Positions 51,500 to 60,859 of a DNA stretch of 64,000 bases are shown here, in pieces. Each line of letters begins with the position of its first letter. Position 1 is the first letter of the stretch. The position numbers and the translations under genes were made by a program. The DNA comes from G965267185 sp965267185 (GTDB lineage Bacteria > Pseudomonadota > Alphaproteobacteria > UBA6615). The DNA lies in contig OZ253937.1 of NCBI GenBank assembly GCA_965267185.1, positions 2,728,001-2,792,000 on the forward strand, read 5' to 3'. The notes under the pieces are model-generated. The model did no database searches. It worked only from the letters and a program-made list of their open reading frames with translations, and had not been told where the DNA came from.

Positions 51500-52452
51500 A
51501 CGACGGAGTTGATTCAGGCCGGCTTGATGGCCGGGTCGCCTTAGTCAGCGGTGGTGCGCGCGGCGTCGGGCTAGCAATCACCCATACCCTGGCAGCGCAA
51601 GGCGCCAAGGTCGTGGTGGCCGACGCCGGCGGCGCGATTGACGGCAGCGATCCCGACACCTCGGTTGCGGATGCCGTTGCGGCGGACTTGGGTGACAGCG
51701 CTGTCGCCTTTACAGAATCCATCGCAACGGCGGACGCCGCGCAAGCAGCCGTCGCCGTGGCGAACGAAACGTTCGGCGGCCTCGATATCTTGGTCAACAA
51801 CGCCGCCATATTGCGTGACGGGTTTATCTTCAAAAGCGATCCCGCCGACTTCAACGCAGTGCTGCAAACCAATCTGGCGGGGGCCTGGTACCTGACCAAC
51901 GCGGCGACACCGCTAATGCGCCAACACGCGAAGGACAATCGCGGCGGCGAGCCTTATCAGTGGGGACGCGTCGTCAACATCACCTCGACCGCCGGTTTCT
52001 ACGGCAATTTCGGTCAATCGTCGTACGCCAGCGCCAAGTCGGGTATGCTCGGCTTGATGCGAACAACCGCGATGGATTTGGCGCGGGCCGGCATTACCTG
52101 CAACGCGATCGCGCCATTCGCCGCGACCCGGGTCACCGATACCATCGTGCCGGCCAACGACGAGCAGGCCACCTACAAAGAACGTGCGCTGAAAGTATCG
52201 CCCAACCACGTCGCCCGGGTTGTCGCCTGGTTGTGTGCACCCGAAGCCCAGTCGGTCACGGGACAGCTATTCGGGGTGCGCGGGCGCGAAGTATTCCTGT
52301 TTTCCCAGCCGCGTCCGATTGCGACGCTGGCACGCGATGACGCCGACTGGGACGTGGCGGCGTTGAGCGAAGCGGCGGCCGAAACGTTTGCGCCGCTCTA
52401 CACCGACCTCAAAACCGATCTCGAAGTTTTCAACACCGAACCGAAAGTATAA
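51496..52452 (+). CDS. Short-chain dehydrogenase, MFE-2/hydroxyacyl-CoA dehydrogenase-like
   Basis: A 318-residue SDR, longer than the classical type because of a C-terminal extension of about 60 residues. The cofactor loop is SGGARGVG, followed by NNAAILRD, NITSTAGFYG with the catalytic Ser and YASAKSG with YxxxK. The PYQWGRVVN segment and the extension resemble the dehydrogenase part of multifunctional beta-oxidation enzymes. It may oxidise a hydroxyacyl-CoA or a ring diol. The ATG at 51496 overlaps the reductase stop (ATGA). Confidence 0.87.
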   Translation: MNDGVDSGRLDGRVALVSGGARGVGLAITHTLAAQGAKVVVADAGGAIDGSDPDTSVADAVAADLGDSAVAFTESIATADAAQAAVAVANETFGGLDILVNNAAILRDGFIFKSDPADFNAVLQTNLAGAWYLTNAATPLMRQHAKDNRGGEPYQWGRVVNITSTAGFYGNFGQSSYASAKSGMLGLMRTTAMDLARAGITCNAIAPFAATRVTDTIVPANDEQATYKERALKVSPNHVARVVAWLCAPEAQSVTGQLFGVRGREVFLFSQPRPIATLARDDADWDVAALSEAAAETFAPLYTDLKTDLEVFNTEPKV

Positions 52453-52469
52453 CCAAGGGGATACCTCCC

Positions 52470-53183
52470 ATGACTATCAATCCCGGAGACCAAGTTGAGA
52501 CCGCCCGCGAACTGATGGACGCGCCGGAAGAGTTCCGTGTCGCTGTCGAAAAGATCGTTATCAGCCATGCCGTAAACGAATTGTACGGCGCGCAAGTCTT
52601 TGACGAGCCAGCTATCGCGTTTGCGCCGACCCCCTATTCGAAATGGCTGACCTGCCGCGTCGCCATGGAGGAATACGGCCACCATGTGCGGTTCAAAGAA
52701 CTGGGCGAAGAAATCGGCATCGCCCCGGAGCGGATGCAGGCGAGCGACGATAAAAAGCCGCTGTCGATTTTCGAGTTTCCGCTGCAAACGTGGGAGGAAT
52801 TCTGCGTTATCAAGCTGCTCGCCGATCTTGCCGAGATCCTTCAGGTCGAAGACCTTTCCCAATGCACCTTCCTGCCCCTGCGCAACTTGTCGCGCATGAC
52901 CATGCCCGAAGAGCGCTTCCATGCTCAGTTTGGCAAGGATTTCTGCACCGAGCTGTGCCAAACAGAAGAAGGCCGTAAAGCGGTACAGGACGCCATCAAC
53001 CGGTACTACCCGATCTTGCCGAAGTTCTTCGGGCGGCCTAAGTCCAAGAACAACGAAATCTACCGGAAATGGGGTATCAAGCAGCGTACTAACGAAGATA
53101 TGCTTGCTGACTATGTTAAGCGGGCGACGGAGCTGGTCGAGGAACTGGGATTAACCCTGCCCGACCTCTCGGAAGCCGCCTGA
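52470..53183 (+). CDS. PaaA-like non-haem di-iron oxygenase subunit
   Basis: A 237-residue ferritin-like protein of the phenylacetic-acid-catabolic family. A full di-iron ligand set is visible: Glu37, Glu68-Tyr-Gly-His71, Glu122 and Glu148-Arg-Phe-His151. PaaA (about 310 residues) epoxidises phenylacetyl-CoA with PaaB, PaaC and PaaE, and BoxB epoxidises benzoyl-CoA; this one is shorter and lacks PaaB and PaaC partners here. It probably oxygenates an aromatic acid or its CoA ester using the reductase encoded two genes upstream. It lies 17 bases after the SDR gene. Confidence 0.82.
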   Translation: MTINPGDQVETARELMDAPEEFRVAVEKIVISHAVNELYGAQVFDEPAIAFAPTPYSKWLTCRVAMEEYGHHVRFKELGEEIGIAPERMQASDDKKPLSIFEFPLQTWEEFCVIKLLADLAEILQVEDLSQCTFLPLRNLSRMTMPEERFHAQFGKDFCTELCQTEEGRKAVQDAINRYYPILPKFFGRPKSKNNEIYRKWGIKQRTNEDMLADYVKRATELVEELGLTLPDLSEAA

Positions 53184-53210
53184 ATACCCTAACGGGAGAG
53201 GGAAACGCCG

Positions 53211-54254
53211 ATGGTTGAAGCAGAAGTCCGCCCAGACCTTGCACCGTACTACGAGGATGAGCTCGCACCGCGCAATCTAGCGCCGTTGTGGGAAGTCCTC
53301 CACAAAATGGTTCCCCAGGAACCGAAGAGCCCCTGCGAGCCGGCGATTTGGCATTACGAGGCCCTGCGCGGTGTTCTGGAAAAAGCGGGTGACGTCATTA
53401 CAGCGGAACAGGCCGAACGTCGGGTGTTGATCCTGGAAAACCCGGGCATGCCGGGCCGCCGGCGGATCACGACCTCGCTGTTCGCCGGTTTGCAACTCAT
53501 CATGCCCGGCGAAATCGCACCGGCCCACCGTCACACCCAAGCCGCATTGCGTTTTATCGTCGAAGGCAGCGGCGCCTATACCGCCGTCCAGGGCGAAAAA
53601 ACCATCATGGAGGAAGGCGATTTTGTAATCACGCCATCTTGGACTTGGCATGACCACGGCAACGAATCCGACAAACCAATGGTGTGGCTGGACGGCCTCG
53701 ACGTTCCGCTGGTTGAGCTACTGGACACGTCGTTTGCGGAAAAGCTCGGCGACAAATCTCAACCGCTTGGCCGCCCCGTCGGCGACGCATTAGCCCGCTA
53801 TGGTTCCGGCTTGTTGCCGGTGGACTACGACGGACAAACCGCGACCTCGCCGGTGTTTAATTATCCTTACGCCCGCACCCGCGAATCGCTCGAACAGATG
53901 CGTAAAGCCGACGAATGGGATCCGTGTCACGGACTGAAACTGCGCTTCGTCAACCCCGACAACGGCGAGTCGGCCATGCCGACGATCGGCACTTTTATGC
54001 AACTGTTGCCGAAAGGGTTCGAGACCTCGTCCTACCGCTCGACCGACGCCACCGTGTACAGCGTGGTGGAGGGCACGGGCACGTCGCAGATCGGCGATCA
54101 GACCTACGAGTGGGGTAAACGCGATACCTTCGTCGTGCCGAGCTGGTGCCCGCAGCGCCACACCGCTAACGAAGACGCCGTTCTGTTTAGCTTCTCCGAC
54201 CGCCCAGTACAGCAGAAGCTCGATCTGTGGCGCGAGGACCGCGGAAACGCCTAA
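53211..54254 (+). CDS. Gentisate 1,2-dioxygenase-like bicupin
   Basis: A 347-residue bicupin with the gentisate dioxygenase pattern: WHYEALRGVLEKAGDVITAE, then PAHRHTQAALRFIVEG with the iron ligands His106 and His108, and TPSWTWHDHGNE with the third His at about 147 or 149. The enzyme opens gentisate or a substituted gentisate or salicylate between C1 and C2, giving maleylpyruvate-type products. GGGAGAGGGAAACG precedes the ATG. The next gene starts one base after its stop, so they are translated together. Confidence 0.9.
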   Translation: MVEAEVRPDLAPYYEDELAPRNLAPLWEVLHKMVPQEPKSPCEPAIWHYEALRGVLEKAGDVITAEQAERRVLILENPGMPGRRRITTSLFAGLQLIMPGEIAPAHRHTQAALRFIVEGSGAYTAVQGEKTIMEEGDFVITPSWTWHDHGNESDKPMVWLDGLDVPLVELLDTSFAEKLGDKSQPLGRPVGDALARYGSGLLPVDYDGQTATSPVFNYPYARTRESLEQMRKADEWDPCHGLKLRFVNPDNGESAMPTIGTFMQLLPKGFETSSYRSTDATVYSVVEGTGTSQIGDQTYEWGKRDTFVVPSWCPQRHTANEDAVLFSFSDRPVQQKLDLWREDRGNA

Positions 54255-54803
54255 ATGGCAGCTCCGCCGCCGGCGCTCGCCGAATTTGCCAATCGACTGG
54301 GCGCCGCTTCGTGGTTCTCGGTGATTGGCGACGCGCTAACCTCTGCCGAACAGACCGACGCCAGTAGCTATATGACGACCTTGGGCCTTTCGGATATGGC
54401 CACGCAGGAAGTCGGGTCGTGGGATGACGCCGAGTCGTGCATCAAAGCGACCGACTGGAACGGCAGCTGGTGGGATGCCGAGGAACGTCTTCGCCGCACG
54501 CTTCTCGAACGCGCGGAGGAGCGCTTCGGCAGCGCCGCCATTCTCGAAGCCCTGACCGAAATTAGTGAGCAGGTATCGAACGTTGCCCATGGGGCAGCCG
54601 CCGTCGCCGCCGCTCGCGGCGGTGTTGCCGACCCAGGCCTAATTCGCGCGGCAGCGGGGGCCGCCACAATGGCTTCTTATCAAGCAGCAGTCGGGATCGC
54701 CGCCGACCTCGCAAACGACAACCCGTTTATCGCCAAGTTCCGTCTATTCGAGGCAGGACACTGGCCGTTATGCGTCCGCAACGAGGCGTTTTATGTTTTT
54801 TGA
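54255..54803 (+). CDS. Unknown protein of the aromatic operon
   Basis: A 182-residue, mostly helical soluble protein. Tryptophans cluster at TDWNGSWWDAEE (about 66-77) and the protein ends FRLFEAGHWPLCVRNEAFYVF, of which GHWPLCVRN looks like a fixed motif with a Cys and a His. No family is recognised. It starts directly after the gentisate dioxygenase stop, so it is translationally coupled and likely works with the dioxygenase or the di-iron protein, possibly as a small structural or effector subunit. That role is inference. Confidence 0.75.
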   Translation: MAAPPPALAEFANRLGAASWFSVIGDALTSAEQTDASSYMTTLGLSDMATQEVGSWDDAESCIKATDWNGSWWDAEERLRRTLLERAEERFGSAAILEALTEISEQVSNVAHGAAAVAAARGGVADPGLIRAAAGAATMASYQAAVGIAADLANDNPFIAKFRLFEAGHWPLCVRNEAFYVF

Positions 54804-54826
54804 AGCAATCGAGGGTGAGCAAAACG

Positions 54827-56233
54827 ATGAGTGAACCGCGCGACTGCCGCCCTTTCTTGCAACCGACGAGCGTTGCCGTCGTCGGTGCCAGCGAACGCGA
54901 GACCAGCTCCGGCGGCGCGGTGTTGCGCAACCTGATCGCCTCGAAATTTTCCGGAAAAATAACGCCGGTGAACCCGCGCGGTGGCGACGTACTGGGCATT
55001 CCAGCCGCGACGTCGCTGAGCGAGCTGCCGGAACCGGCCGATCTTGCTGTCATTGTCGTCCGCCCGGACTTGATCCTCGACGTCGTCGACGAAGCCGCGG
55101 CGAGCGGACATAAGAGCCTGATGATTCTTCCCGGCGGATTCCGGGAGGCCGGGCCGGAGGGCGAAGCGCGCGAGCAAGAACTGCTGCGCAAAACCAAAGC
55201 CGCCGGCATCACCGTGTTCGGGCCCAATAGCGCAGGCTGTGTCCACCTCACCAAAGATGCGCCATTTGCAGCCACGTTTCTGCGCGACCTGCCGCTTGGC
55301 GGCGGCATCGCCGTTATCTCGCAATCCGGCGCGATAACCGAGGAAGTCATCGCTGCCGGCAATATACGCGGCCTGCCGGTCAGCACTGTCGTCTCGGTCG
55401 GCAATGCGGCCCATCTCGAAGTCACCGACTATATGGCCTATCTGGGCGAACAGGACACGTGCACATGCGTACTGCTTTACATCGAATCGATCGCCGATAC
55501 CGAGCGGTTCCGCGAGGTCGCGCGTTCGGTCGCGGTTAAGAAACCGGTGGTCGCGATGATGGGCGGCCGCACTTCGCCGGGCGGTAACGCCGTGCGCAAC
55601 CATACCGGCGGCGTGGCCATGCCCGACGCCGAGGCAGACGCATTCTTGCGTTCCTGCAGTGTCGTCCGGGTCAGAAGCCTGCGCCACATGCTGCTGGCTG
55701 CGAAAGGGTTCGGGTTTCATCCGCAAGGCATCGGCAAACGCGTTCTACTATTCTCCAACTCTGGCGGGCCGGGTGTCATCACTACCGACCGGATCATCGA
55801 TGAGGGGCTGGAGATGCCCCCGTTACCCAATGCCTACGCGGCCGATCTGGTAGAACTCATGCCGCCGGAAGCGGCAGTGGCCAACCCGATCGACATGTTG
55901 GCCGACGCCCGTGAAGACCGTTTCGGGCCGGCATTTGAATCGGCGCTGCGCCACGGACAGGAAACCTTCGACGCAATTTTGATGATCCATGTTGTACCGT
56001 TCATGGTGGATGCTGGCCCCGTTATCGACGAGTTGGCTCGGCGCGCCGAAGACTCTCCCCTACCGCTGTTCCACAGCATGATGGGCACCCTGACCCACAA
56101 GCAGGAATGGTTTGCGAAAATGGAGGCGGCGGGCGTGGCGATGTTCAATGACTCCGAGGAAATGGCCGAAACCGCCAGCATTCTTGCCAAATATCCACCC
56201 CTCAAGGCAGCGGCGGCCGAGGCAGCAAAATGA
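54827..56233 (+). CDS. ADP-forming acyl-CoA synthetase, CoA-binding (alpha) part
   Basis: This 468-residue protein matches the alpha subunit of ADP-forming acetyl-CoA synthetases. It has a CoA-binding Rossmann domain (VAVVGASERETSSGGAVL), a succinyl-CoA-ligase domain with FGPNSAGCVH, VISQSGAITEE, and a putative phosphohistidine in RNHTGGVAM. The ATP-grasp beta part, normally fused or adjacent, is absent from the window. It would activate an acid with CoA if a partner exists. The ATG at 54827 has GAGGGTGAG 8 bases upstream. It overlaps the next gene by four bases. Confidence 0.85.
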   Translation: MSEPRDCRPFLQPTSVAVVGASERETSSGGAVLRNLIASKFSGKITPVNPRGGDVLGIPAATSLSELPEPADLAVIVVRPDLILDVVDEAAASGHKSLMILPGGFREAGPEGEAREQELLRKTKAAGITVFGPNSAGCVHLTKDAPFAATFLRDLPLGGGIAVISQSGAITEEVIAAGNIRGLPVSTVVSVGNAAHLEVTDYMAYLGEQDTCTCVLLYIESIADTERFREVARSVAVKKPVVAMMGGRTSPGGNAVRNHTGGVAMPDAEADAFLRSCSVVRVRSLRHMLLAAKGFGFHPQGIGKRVLLFSNSGGPGVITTDRIIDEGLEMPPLPNAYAADLVELMPPEAAVANPIDMLADAREDRFGPAFESALRHGQETFDAILMIHVVPFMVDAGPVIDELARRAEDSPLPLFHSMMGTLTHKQEWFAKMEAAGVAMFNDSEEMAETASILAKYPPLKAAAAEAAK

Positions 56234-57294
56234 CGTTCATTGTCAATCCGTTGCGAAGCCGCGTCGTCTTCGGGGTTGGCGCCGCCGCACAACTCCCAGA
56301 CGAAGTCGCCGCACTGGGCGGATCGAGGGCCATGATCATCTGTACACCCGGCGCTGCCGGGCGAGTGAAGCCCTTTGCCGAAGCTCTGGGCGGCGCGTGC
56401 GCCGGCGTCTTCGCCGAGGTTGAGACCCACGTTCCGCAAGCGGTTGTCGAGGCGGCAACTGCCCGGTTCGAATCCCTCGATGGCAATTGTATTGTCACAT
56501 TTGGCGGCGGATCGAGTATCGACACGGGCAAGCCTATCGCCGTTGCCACGGGTAAACCGGCGATCGCCATACCGACAACCTATTCCGGCGCCGAGATGAC
56601 GGCGGGCTACGGCATCGTCATCGACGGCCAGAAAAAATCCCACCGCAATGAAGCCTCGCTAGCGCGTACGGTGATCTACGACCCCGCGTTGACGACCGAT
56701 CTGCCACCTTACATGACCGCGACAAGCGGCATGAACAGCCTGGCCCACTGTGTCGAGGCACTCTATCCCGCACAACCCAACCCTTTCGCAGCGATGCTCG
56801 CGCAAGAAGGTGTGCGGGCTTTGGCTGAAGGACTACCGGTCAGCGTCGAATCGCCAGACGATCTCGACGCCCGCAGCCGCGCCTTGTACGGCGCCTATCT
56901 CGCCGGTGCCGTCGTCACCCTTGTCGGCATCGCCCTCCATCACCGGACCTGCCACGTGCTTGGCGGCACCTATGGTCTGGGTCACGGCGACGCCAATAGT
57001 GTGTTGATATCTCAAGTAACGGCCTTTAACGCACCCGCCGCCCCCCAAGCGATGGCAGCACTTGCCAGCGCACTCGGCACCGACGATCCGGCAGCGGCGA
57101 TCTTCGATCTCACACAATCGATTGGCGCGCCGACGGACCTAAAGTCCCTTGGCATGGAAGAAGACGATCTCGATAACGCGGCGGAACGCGCTATCGAGAA
57201 CACGGCATACAACCCCAGGGATCTCGAGTTCGGTCCCGTGCGCGAGATGCTGCAAAACGCCTATGAAGGCATCCGGCCGAGCGCGACAGTCTAG
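56230..57294 (+). CDS. Maleylacetate reductase-like iron-containing alcohol dehydrogenase
   Basis: A 354-residue group-III dehydrogenase of the maleylacetate reductase type. The NAD(P) motif is TFGGGSSIDTGKPIAVAT, followed by IPTTYSGAEMT, NSLAHCVEALY, and HHRTCHVLGGTYGLGHGDANSV with the His residues that bind iron in relatives. It reduces maleylacetate to 3-oxoadipate in hydroxyquinol and resorcinol pathways. Its presence beside a gentisate-type dioxygenase is unusual because gentisate cleavage does not yield maleylacetate. It overlaps the upstream gene by four bases. Confidence 0.9.
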   Translation: MTFIVNPLRSRVVFGVGAAAQLPDEVAALGGSRAMIICTPGAAGRVKPFAEALGGACAGVFAEVETHVPQAVVEAATARFESLDGNCIVTFGGGSSIDTGKPIAVATGKPAIAIPTTYSGAEMTAGYGIVIDGQKKSHRNEASLARTVIYDPALTTDLPPYMTATSGMNSLAHCVEALYPAQPNPFAAMLAQEGVRALAEGLPVSVESPDDLDARSRALYGAYLAGAVVTLVGIALHHRTCHVLGGTYGLGHGDANSVLISQVTAFNAPAAPQAMAALASALGTDDPAAAIFDLTQSIGAPTDLKSLGMEEDDLDNAAERAIENTAYNPRDLEFGPVREMLQNAYEGIRPSATV

Positions 57295-57308
57295 ATTTGG
57301 AAAGAACA

Positions 57309-58514
57309 ATGGCGGATACCGATCAAGAACGCATTGTTATCGCCGGCGGCGGCCCTACGGGGTTGATCGCTGCCCTAGCGCTTGCTCAACAAGATATTCC
57401 AGTCATTGTGTTGGAAGCCCAATCTGAGCCGGAGGACCATCGCCGAGCGACGACCTTCCACCCGCCCACTCTGGAATATCTGCGCGACTTCGGCGTCGTC
57501 GATTCTGTGATCGCCGACGGCCGTATTACGCCAACCTGGCAGTTTCGCGACCGCACGGCAGGAATCATTGCCGAATTCGATTTGGGCGTGCTAGCCGACG
57601 AAACCGATTACCCCTACCGCGTGCAGTACGAACAAATGGACTTGAATAAAGTTCTGCACGGCATTTTGGCCGATACGCCCCATGTCGACGTCCGCTTTTC
57701 CCACGAAGTACTCGATGCCCATCAGGACGCCGACAGTGCGTCCGTGCGGGTGCGCACGCCGGATGGCAAAGAAACATTCAGCGGACGCTTCGTCATCGCC
57801 GCCGACGGCGCGCGCTCGAACGTGCGCCGCGCGCTCGATATCGGCTTCGGCGGTTTTACGTGGGAGCAGAAGGTTGTCCAATACGGCACGACCTTCGATG
57901 TATCTGCCGCCATGCCCGACCTCGCCGGGGTCGCCTATATATCTGATCCTGAGGAATGGTGCGTGCTGTTGCACTTGCCGGATTATTGGCGTGTATCCTT
58001 TCCCTCGCGCGAGGGAGAAGACGACGCCACGGCGCTCAGCGACGAGATTGCCGAGGCCCGTATGGAAACGTTTCTTGGGCGAGGCGGCGCAACCGTCGAA
58101 CTGCACCGCAATATCTGGAACATCCATCAACGCGTCGCGGACGATTTCCGCAAGGGGCGTATTATCCTCGCCGGCGATTCGGCGCATATCAACAGCCCCA
58201 TGGGCGGCATGGGTATGAATTCCGGTGTCCATGACGCGGTCAACCTCGCTGAGAAGCTCGGCCAGATCTGGCGCGGCGAGGCGGACGACACCGTGCTCGA
58301 CCGCTATACCCGCCAACGGCGCTATGTCGCGCTCGAAGATGTGCGCGAGCAGACCATTCGCAACACGAAATTCCTCAACGAGAAAGATCCCGACGTGCGC
58401 CGCGAGAGCCAGGAGACGATGCGCCAGATCGCCGAAGACCCGGAGAAGCATCGTGCCTTCTTGATGAACTCATCGATGATCGCCGGCCTGCGCACTGCCA
58501 ACGCGATGGACTAA
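57309..58514 (+). CDS. FAD-dependent aromatic monooxygenase
   Basis: A 401-residue flavoprotein hydroxylase of the p-hydroxybenzoate hydroxylase/MhpA group. It has IVIAGGGPTGLIAALALA near the N-terminus, IAADGARSNVRR (the DG motif) and ILAGDSAHINSPMGGMGMNSG (the GD motif) shared by the family. It uses NAD(P)H and oxygen to hydroxylate an aromatic ring. The ATG at 57309 is preferred to the TTG at 57297 because GGAAAGAA precedes it. It is the last gene of the operon. A salicylate-type substrate or its CoA ester is plausible from context only. Confidence 0.9.
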   Translation: MADTDQERIVIAGGGPTGLIAALALAQQDIPVIVLEAQSEPEDHRRATTFHPPTLEYLRDFGVVDSVIADGRITPTWQFRDRTAGIIAEFDLGVLADETDYPYRVQYEQMDLNKVLHGILADTPHVDVRFSHEVLDAHQDADSASVRVRTPDGKETFSGRFVIAADGARSNVRRALDIGFGGFTWEQKVVQYGTTFDVSAAMPDLAGVAYISDPEEWCVLLHLPDYWRVSFPSREGEDDATALSDEIAEARMETFLGRGGATVELHRNIWNIHQRVADDFRKGRIILAGDSAHINSPMGGMGMNSGVHDAVNLAEKLGQIWRGEADDTVLDRYTRQRRYVALEDVREQTIRNTKFLNEKDPDVRRESQETMRQIAEDPEKHRAFLMNSSMIAGLRTANAMD

Positions 58515-58525
58515 GCCAGCCGGGA

Positions 58526-60844
58526 CTACAGGCTTGCGTTGCGCAAGCGGAGCGCGTTGGTCACCACGGAGACCGAACTTAGGCTCATCGCAGCCGCAGC
58601 GATCATTGGATTAAGCAGCAGTCCAAACACCGGGAACAGCACACCGGCGGCAAGCGGCACGCCGAGGGCGTTATAGACGAAGGCGAAGAACAGATTCTGG
58701 CGGATATTGCGCAATGTCGCCTTGCTGAGATGGCGGGCGCGCACGAGCCCCATCAGATCGCCCTTAATTAAAGTAACTCCCGCACTCTCCATCGCTACAT
58801 CCGTGCCCGTACCCATGGCGATGCCAACATCCGCCGCGGCCAGCGCCGGCGCATCGTTAACACCATCGCCCGCCATGGCAACGATTCGGCCCGCATCGCG
58901 GTAACGGGCAACGACAGCGCTCTTATCTTCCGGTAACACATCGGCCTCGACCGTCGCGATGCCCAGCTTTCCCGCAACCGCGTCGGCTGTGATGCGATTG
59001 TCACCCGTCACCATAACGATCTCGATACCGTCATGCCGAAGGTCTGCTAGAGCAGCCGGTGTTGTTTCTTTGATCGGATCGGCAACGCTGATCAAACCCG
59101 CGACCCGGTCGCCGCGGACGATGAACATCACGGTCTCGCCGTCGCGGCGGAGCTCATCGGCACGCGCGGCCCAGTCAGTAGCAGAGATTCCTAATTCATT
59201 GAGCAGCGCTGCATTCCCAAGCGCAACACGTGTGCCCGCGACATCGCCGGTGACGCCTTTCCCGGTAATCGACCGGAAATTGGTCGCGTCGGTGACCACG
59301 ATATTGCGGTCTACAGCGCTCTCGACAATCGCTGCAGCCAACGGATGCTCGCTGCCCCGCTCAAGACCAGCCGCCAAAGCAAGCAATTCGTCTTCCGAAA
59401 TATCATCAGCCGCGTCGACGGTTGTTACCTTCGGCTGCCCTTCGGTGAGCGTGCCCGTCTTGTCGACGATCAATAGATCGACGCGTGCGAACGTCTCCAA
59501 CGCCTCGGCGTCACGCACCAAAACGCCCGCACGGGCGCCACGTCCTGTCGCCACCATGATCGAGATCGGCGTCGCCAGACCGAGCGCACAGGGGCACGCG
59601 ATGATCAAAACCGACACGGCCGCGACAATGGCGAATGCCATGGCCGGCGGCGGGCCCCAGATCGCCCACCCGACGAATGCGACGACCGCGACAATGACCA
59701 CTACGGGTACGAAATAGGAGGCGACCAAATCGGCGAGCCGCTGAATGGGCGCGCGGCTGCGCTGGGCTTGCGCCACCAATTGGACGATTTGCGACAGCAT
59801 TGTTTCTGCACCGACGCGCTCGGCCCGCATTATGAAACCACCAGTCCGGTTAAGCGTGCCGCCGATTACATGATCACCAACCGTTTTCTCCACAGGGATC
59901 GATTCGCCAGTGACCATCGACTCATCGACAACGCTAAGACCCTCCAAAACCTCACCGTCGACAGGAACGGCATCGCCGGGACGAACCCGCAGCCGGTCAC
60001 CAGCGGATACTTGGTCGAGAGTGATCTCTTCATCATCGCCGTTGTCGCGCACGCGCCGGGCCGTTTTCGGTGCCAGGTCGAGCAACGCCCTTAAAGCCCC
60101 GCCCGTTTGTTCACGGGCGCGCAATTCAAGTACCTGCCCTAACAACACCAACGTGATGATCACCGCCGCCGCCTCGAAATAAATCTCGACGCGGCCGGCG
60201 GTGTCGCGAAATCGATCGGGGAAAATCTCCGGCGCAACCACCGCGACGGTGCTGTAGACGAACGCCGTCCCCGTCCCGATAGCGATCAAGGTGAACATGT
60301 TGAGGTTCCACGTCGCGATCGAATCCCAACCACGCTGGAAAAACGGCCAGCCGCACCAAAGCACCACCGGCGCGGCCAGTATCAGTTGGGTCCACCCGAA
60401 CGATGCGCCCGGCAGCACGGCATGAAACGACAGCCCCGGCACCATCTCGCCCATGGCGATCGCCAGCAGCGGAATTGAGAAAACGGCGCCAACCCAAAAC
60501 CGGCGGGTGAAATCGAGCAGTTCCGGATTCGGGGCCGTCTCGGCGCTCATCACCACCGGCTCCAGCGCCATGCCACAGATCGGGCAACTGCCGGGACCCA
60601 CTTGCACGATCTCCGGATGCATGGGGCAGGTGTACTCGACATCGGCGGGGGCGTCGGCCCGGGCCTTTAAATGTGCGCCGCTGAGGTAGTGATCAGGATC
60701 GCCGCGAAACTTAGTCAAACAATTTTGACCACAAAAATGATAAATCTCGTTCCCGTGCTCTTGATGGTGCAACGTTGCGGCGGGGTCTACCTCCATACCG
60801 CAAACCGGGTCTTTGACCATCTCGACTAAGTCTGTTTGAGCCAT
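58526..60844 (-). CDS. copA: Copper-transporting P-type ATPase with YHS and metal-binding domains
   Basis: A 772-residue P1B-type ATPase. Instead of the usual HMA domains, the N-terminus has a YHS domain (about 9-55, DPVCGMEVDPA) and a heavy-metal-binding domain (70-98, YTCPMHPEIV and CPICGMAL). The core shows the actuator VTGES, the CPC motif at 417-419 in IIACPCALG, and the phosphorylated Asp461 in DKTGTLTEG. Monovalent copper export from the cytoplasm is the likely role. It is the last gene after cueR and a cytochrome c on the same strand and is controlled by the CueR promoter. Confidence 0.94.
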   Translation of the reverse strand: MAQTDLVEMVKDPVCGMEVDPAATLHHQEHGNEIYHFCGQNCLTKFRGDPDHYLSGAHLKARADAPADVEYTCPMHPEIVQVGPGSCPICGMALEPVVMSAETAPNPELLDFTRRFWVGAVFSIPLLAIAMGEMVPGLSFHAVLPGASFGWTQLILAAPVVLWCGWPFFQRGWDSIATWNLNMFTLIAIGTGTAFVYSTVAVVAPEIFPDRFRDTAGRVEIYFEAAAVIITLVLLGQVLELRAREQTGGALRALLDLAPKTARRVRDNGDDEEITLDQVSAGDRLRVRPGDAVPVDGEVLEGLSVVDESMVTGESIPVEKTVGDHVIGGTLNRTGGFIMRAERVGAETMLSQIVQLVAQAQRSRAPIQRLADLVASYFVPVVVIVAVVAFVGWAIWGPPPAMAFAIVAAVSVLIIACPCALGLATPISIMVATGRGARAGVLVRDAEALETFARVDLLIVDKTGTLTEGQPKVTTVDAADDISEDELLALAAGLERGSEHPLAAAIVESAVDRNIVVTDATNFRSITGKGVTGDVAGTRVALGNAALLNELGISATDWAARADELRRDGETVMFIVRGDRVAGLISVADPIKETTPAALADLRHDGIEIVMVTGDNRITADAVAGKLGIATVEADVLPEDKSAVVARYRDAGRIVAMAGDGVNDAPALAAADVGIAMGTGTDVAMESAGVTLIKGDLMGLVRARHLSKATLRNIRQNLFFAFVYNALGVPLAAGVLFPVFGLLLNPMIAAAAMSLSSVSVVTNALRLRNASL

Positions 60845-60859
60845 TTCTCAGATTTCCGG

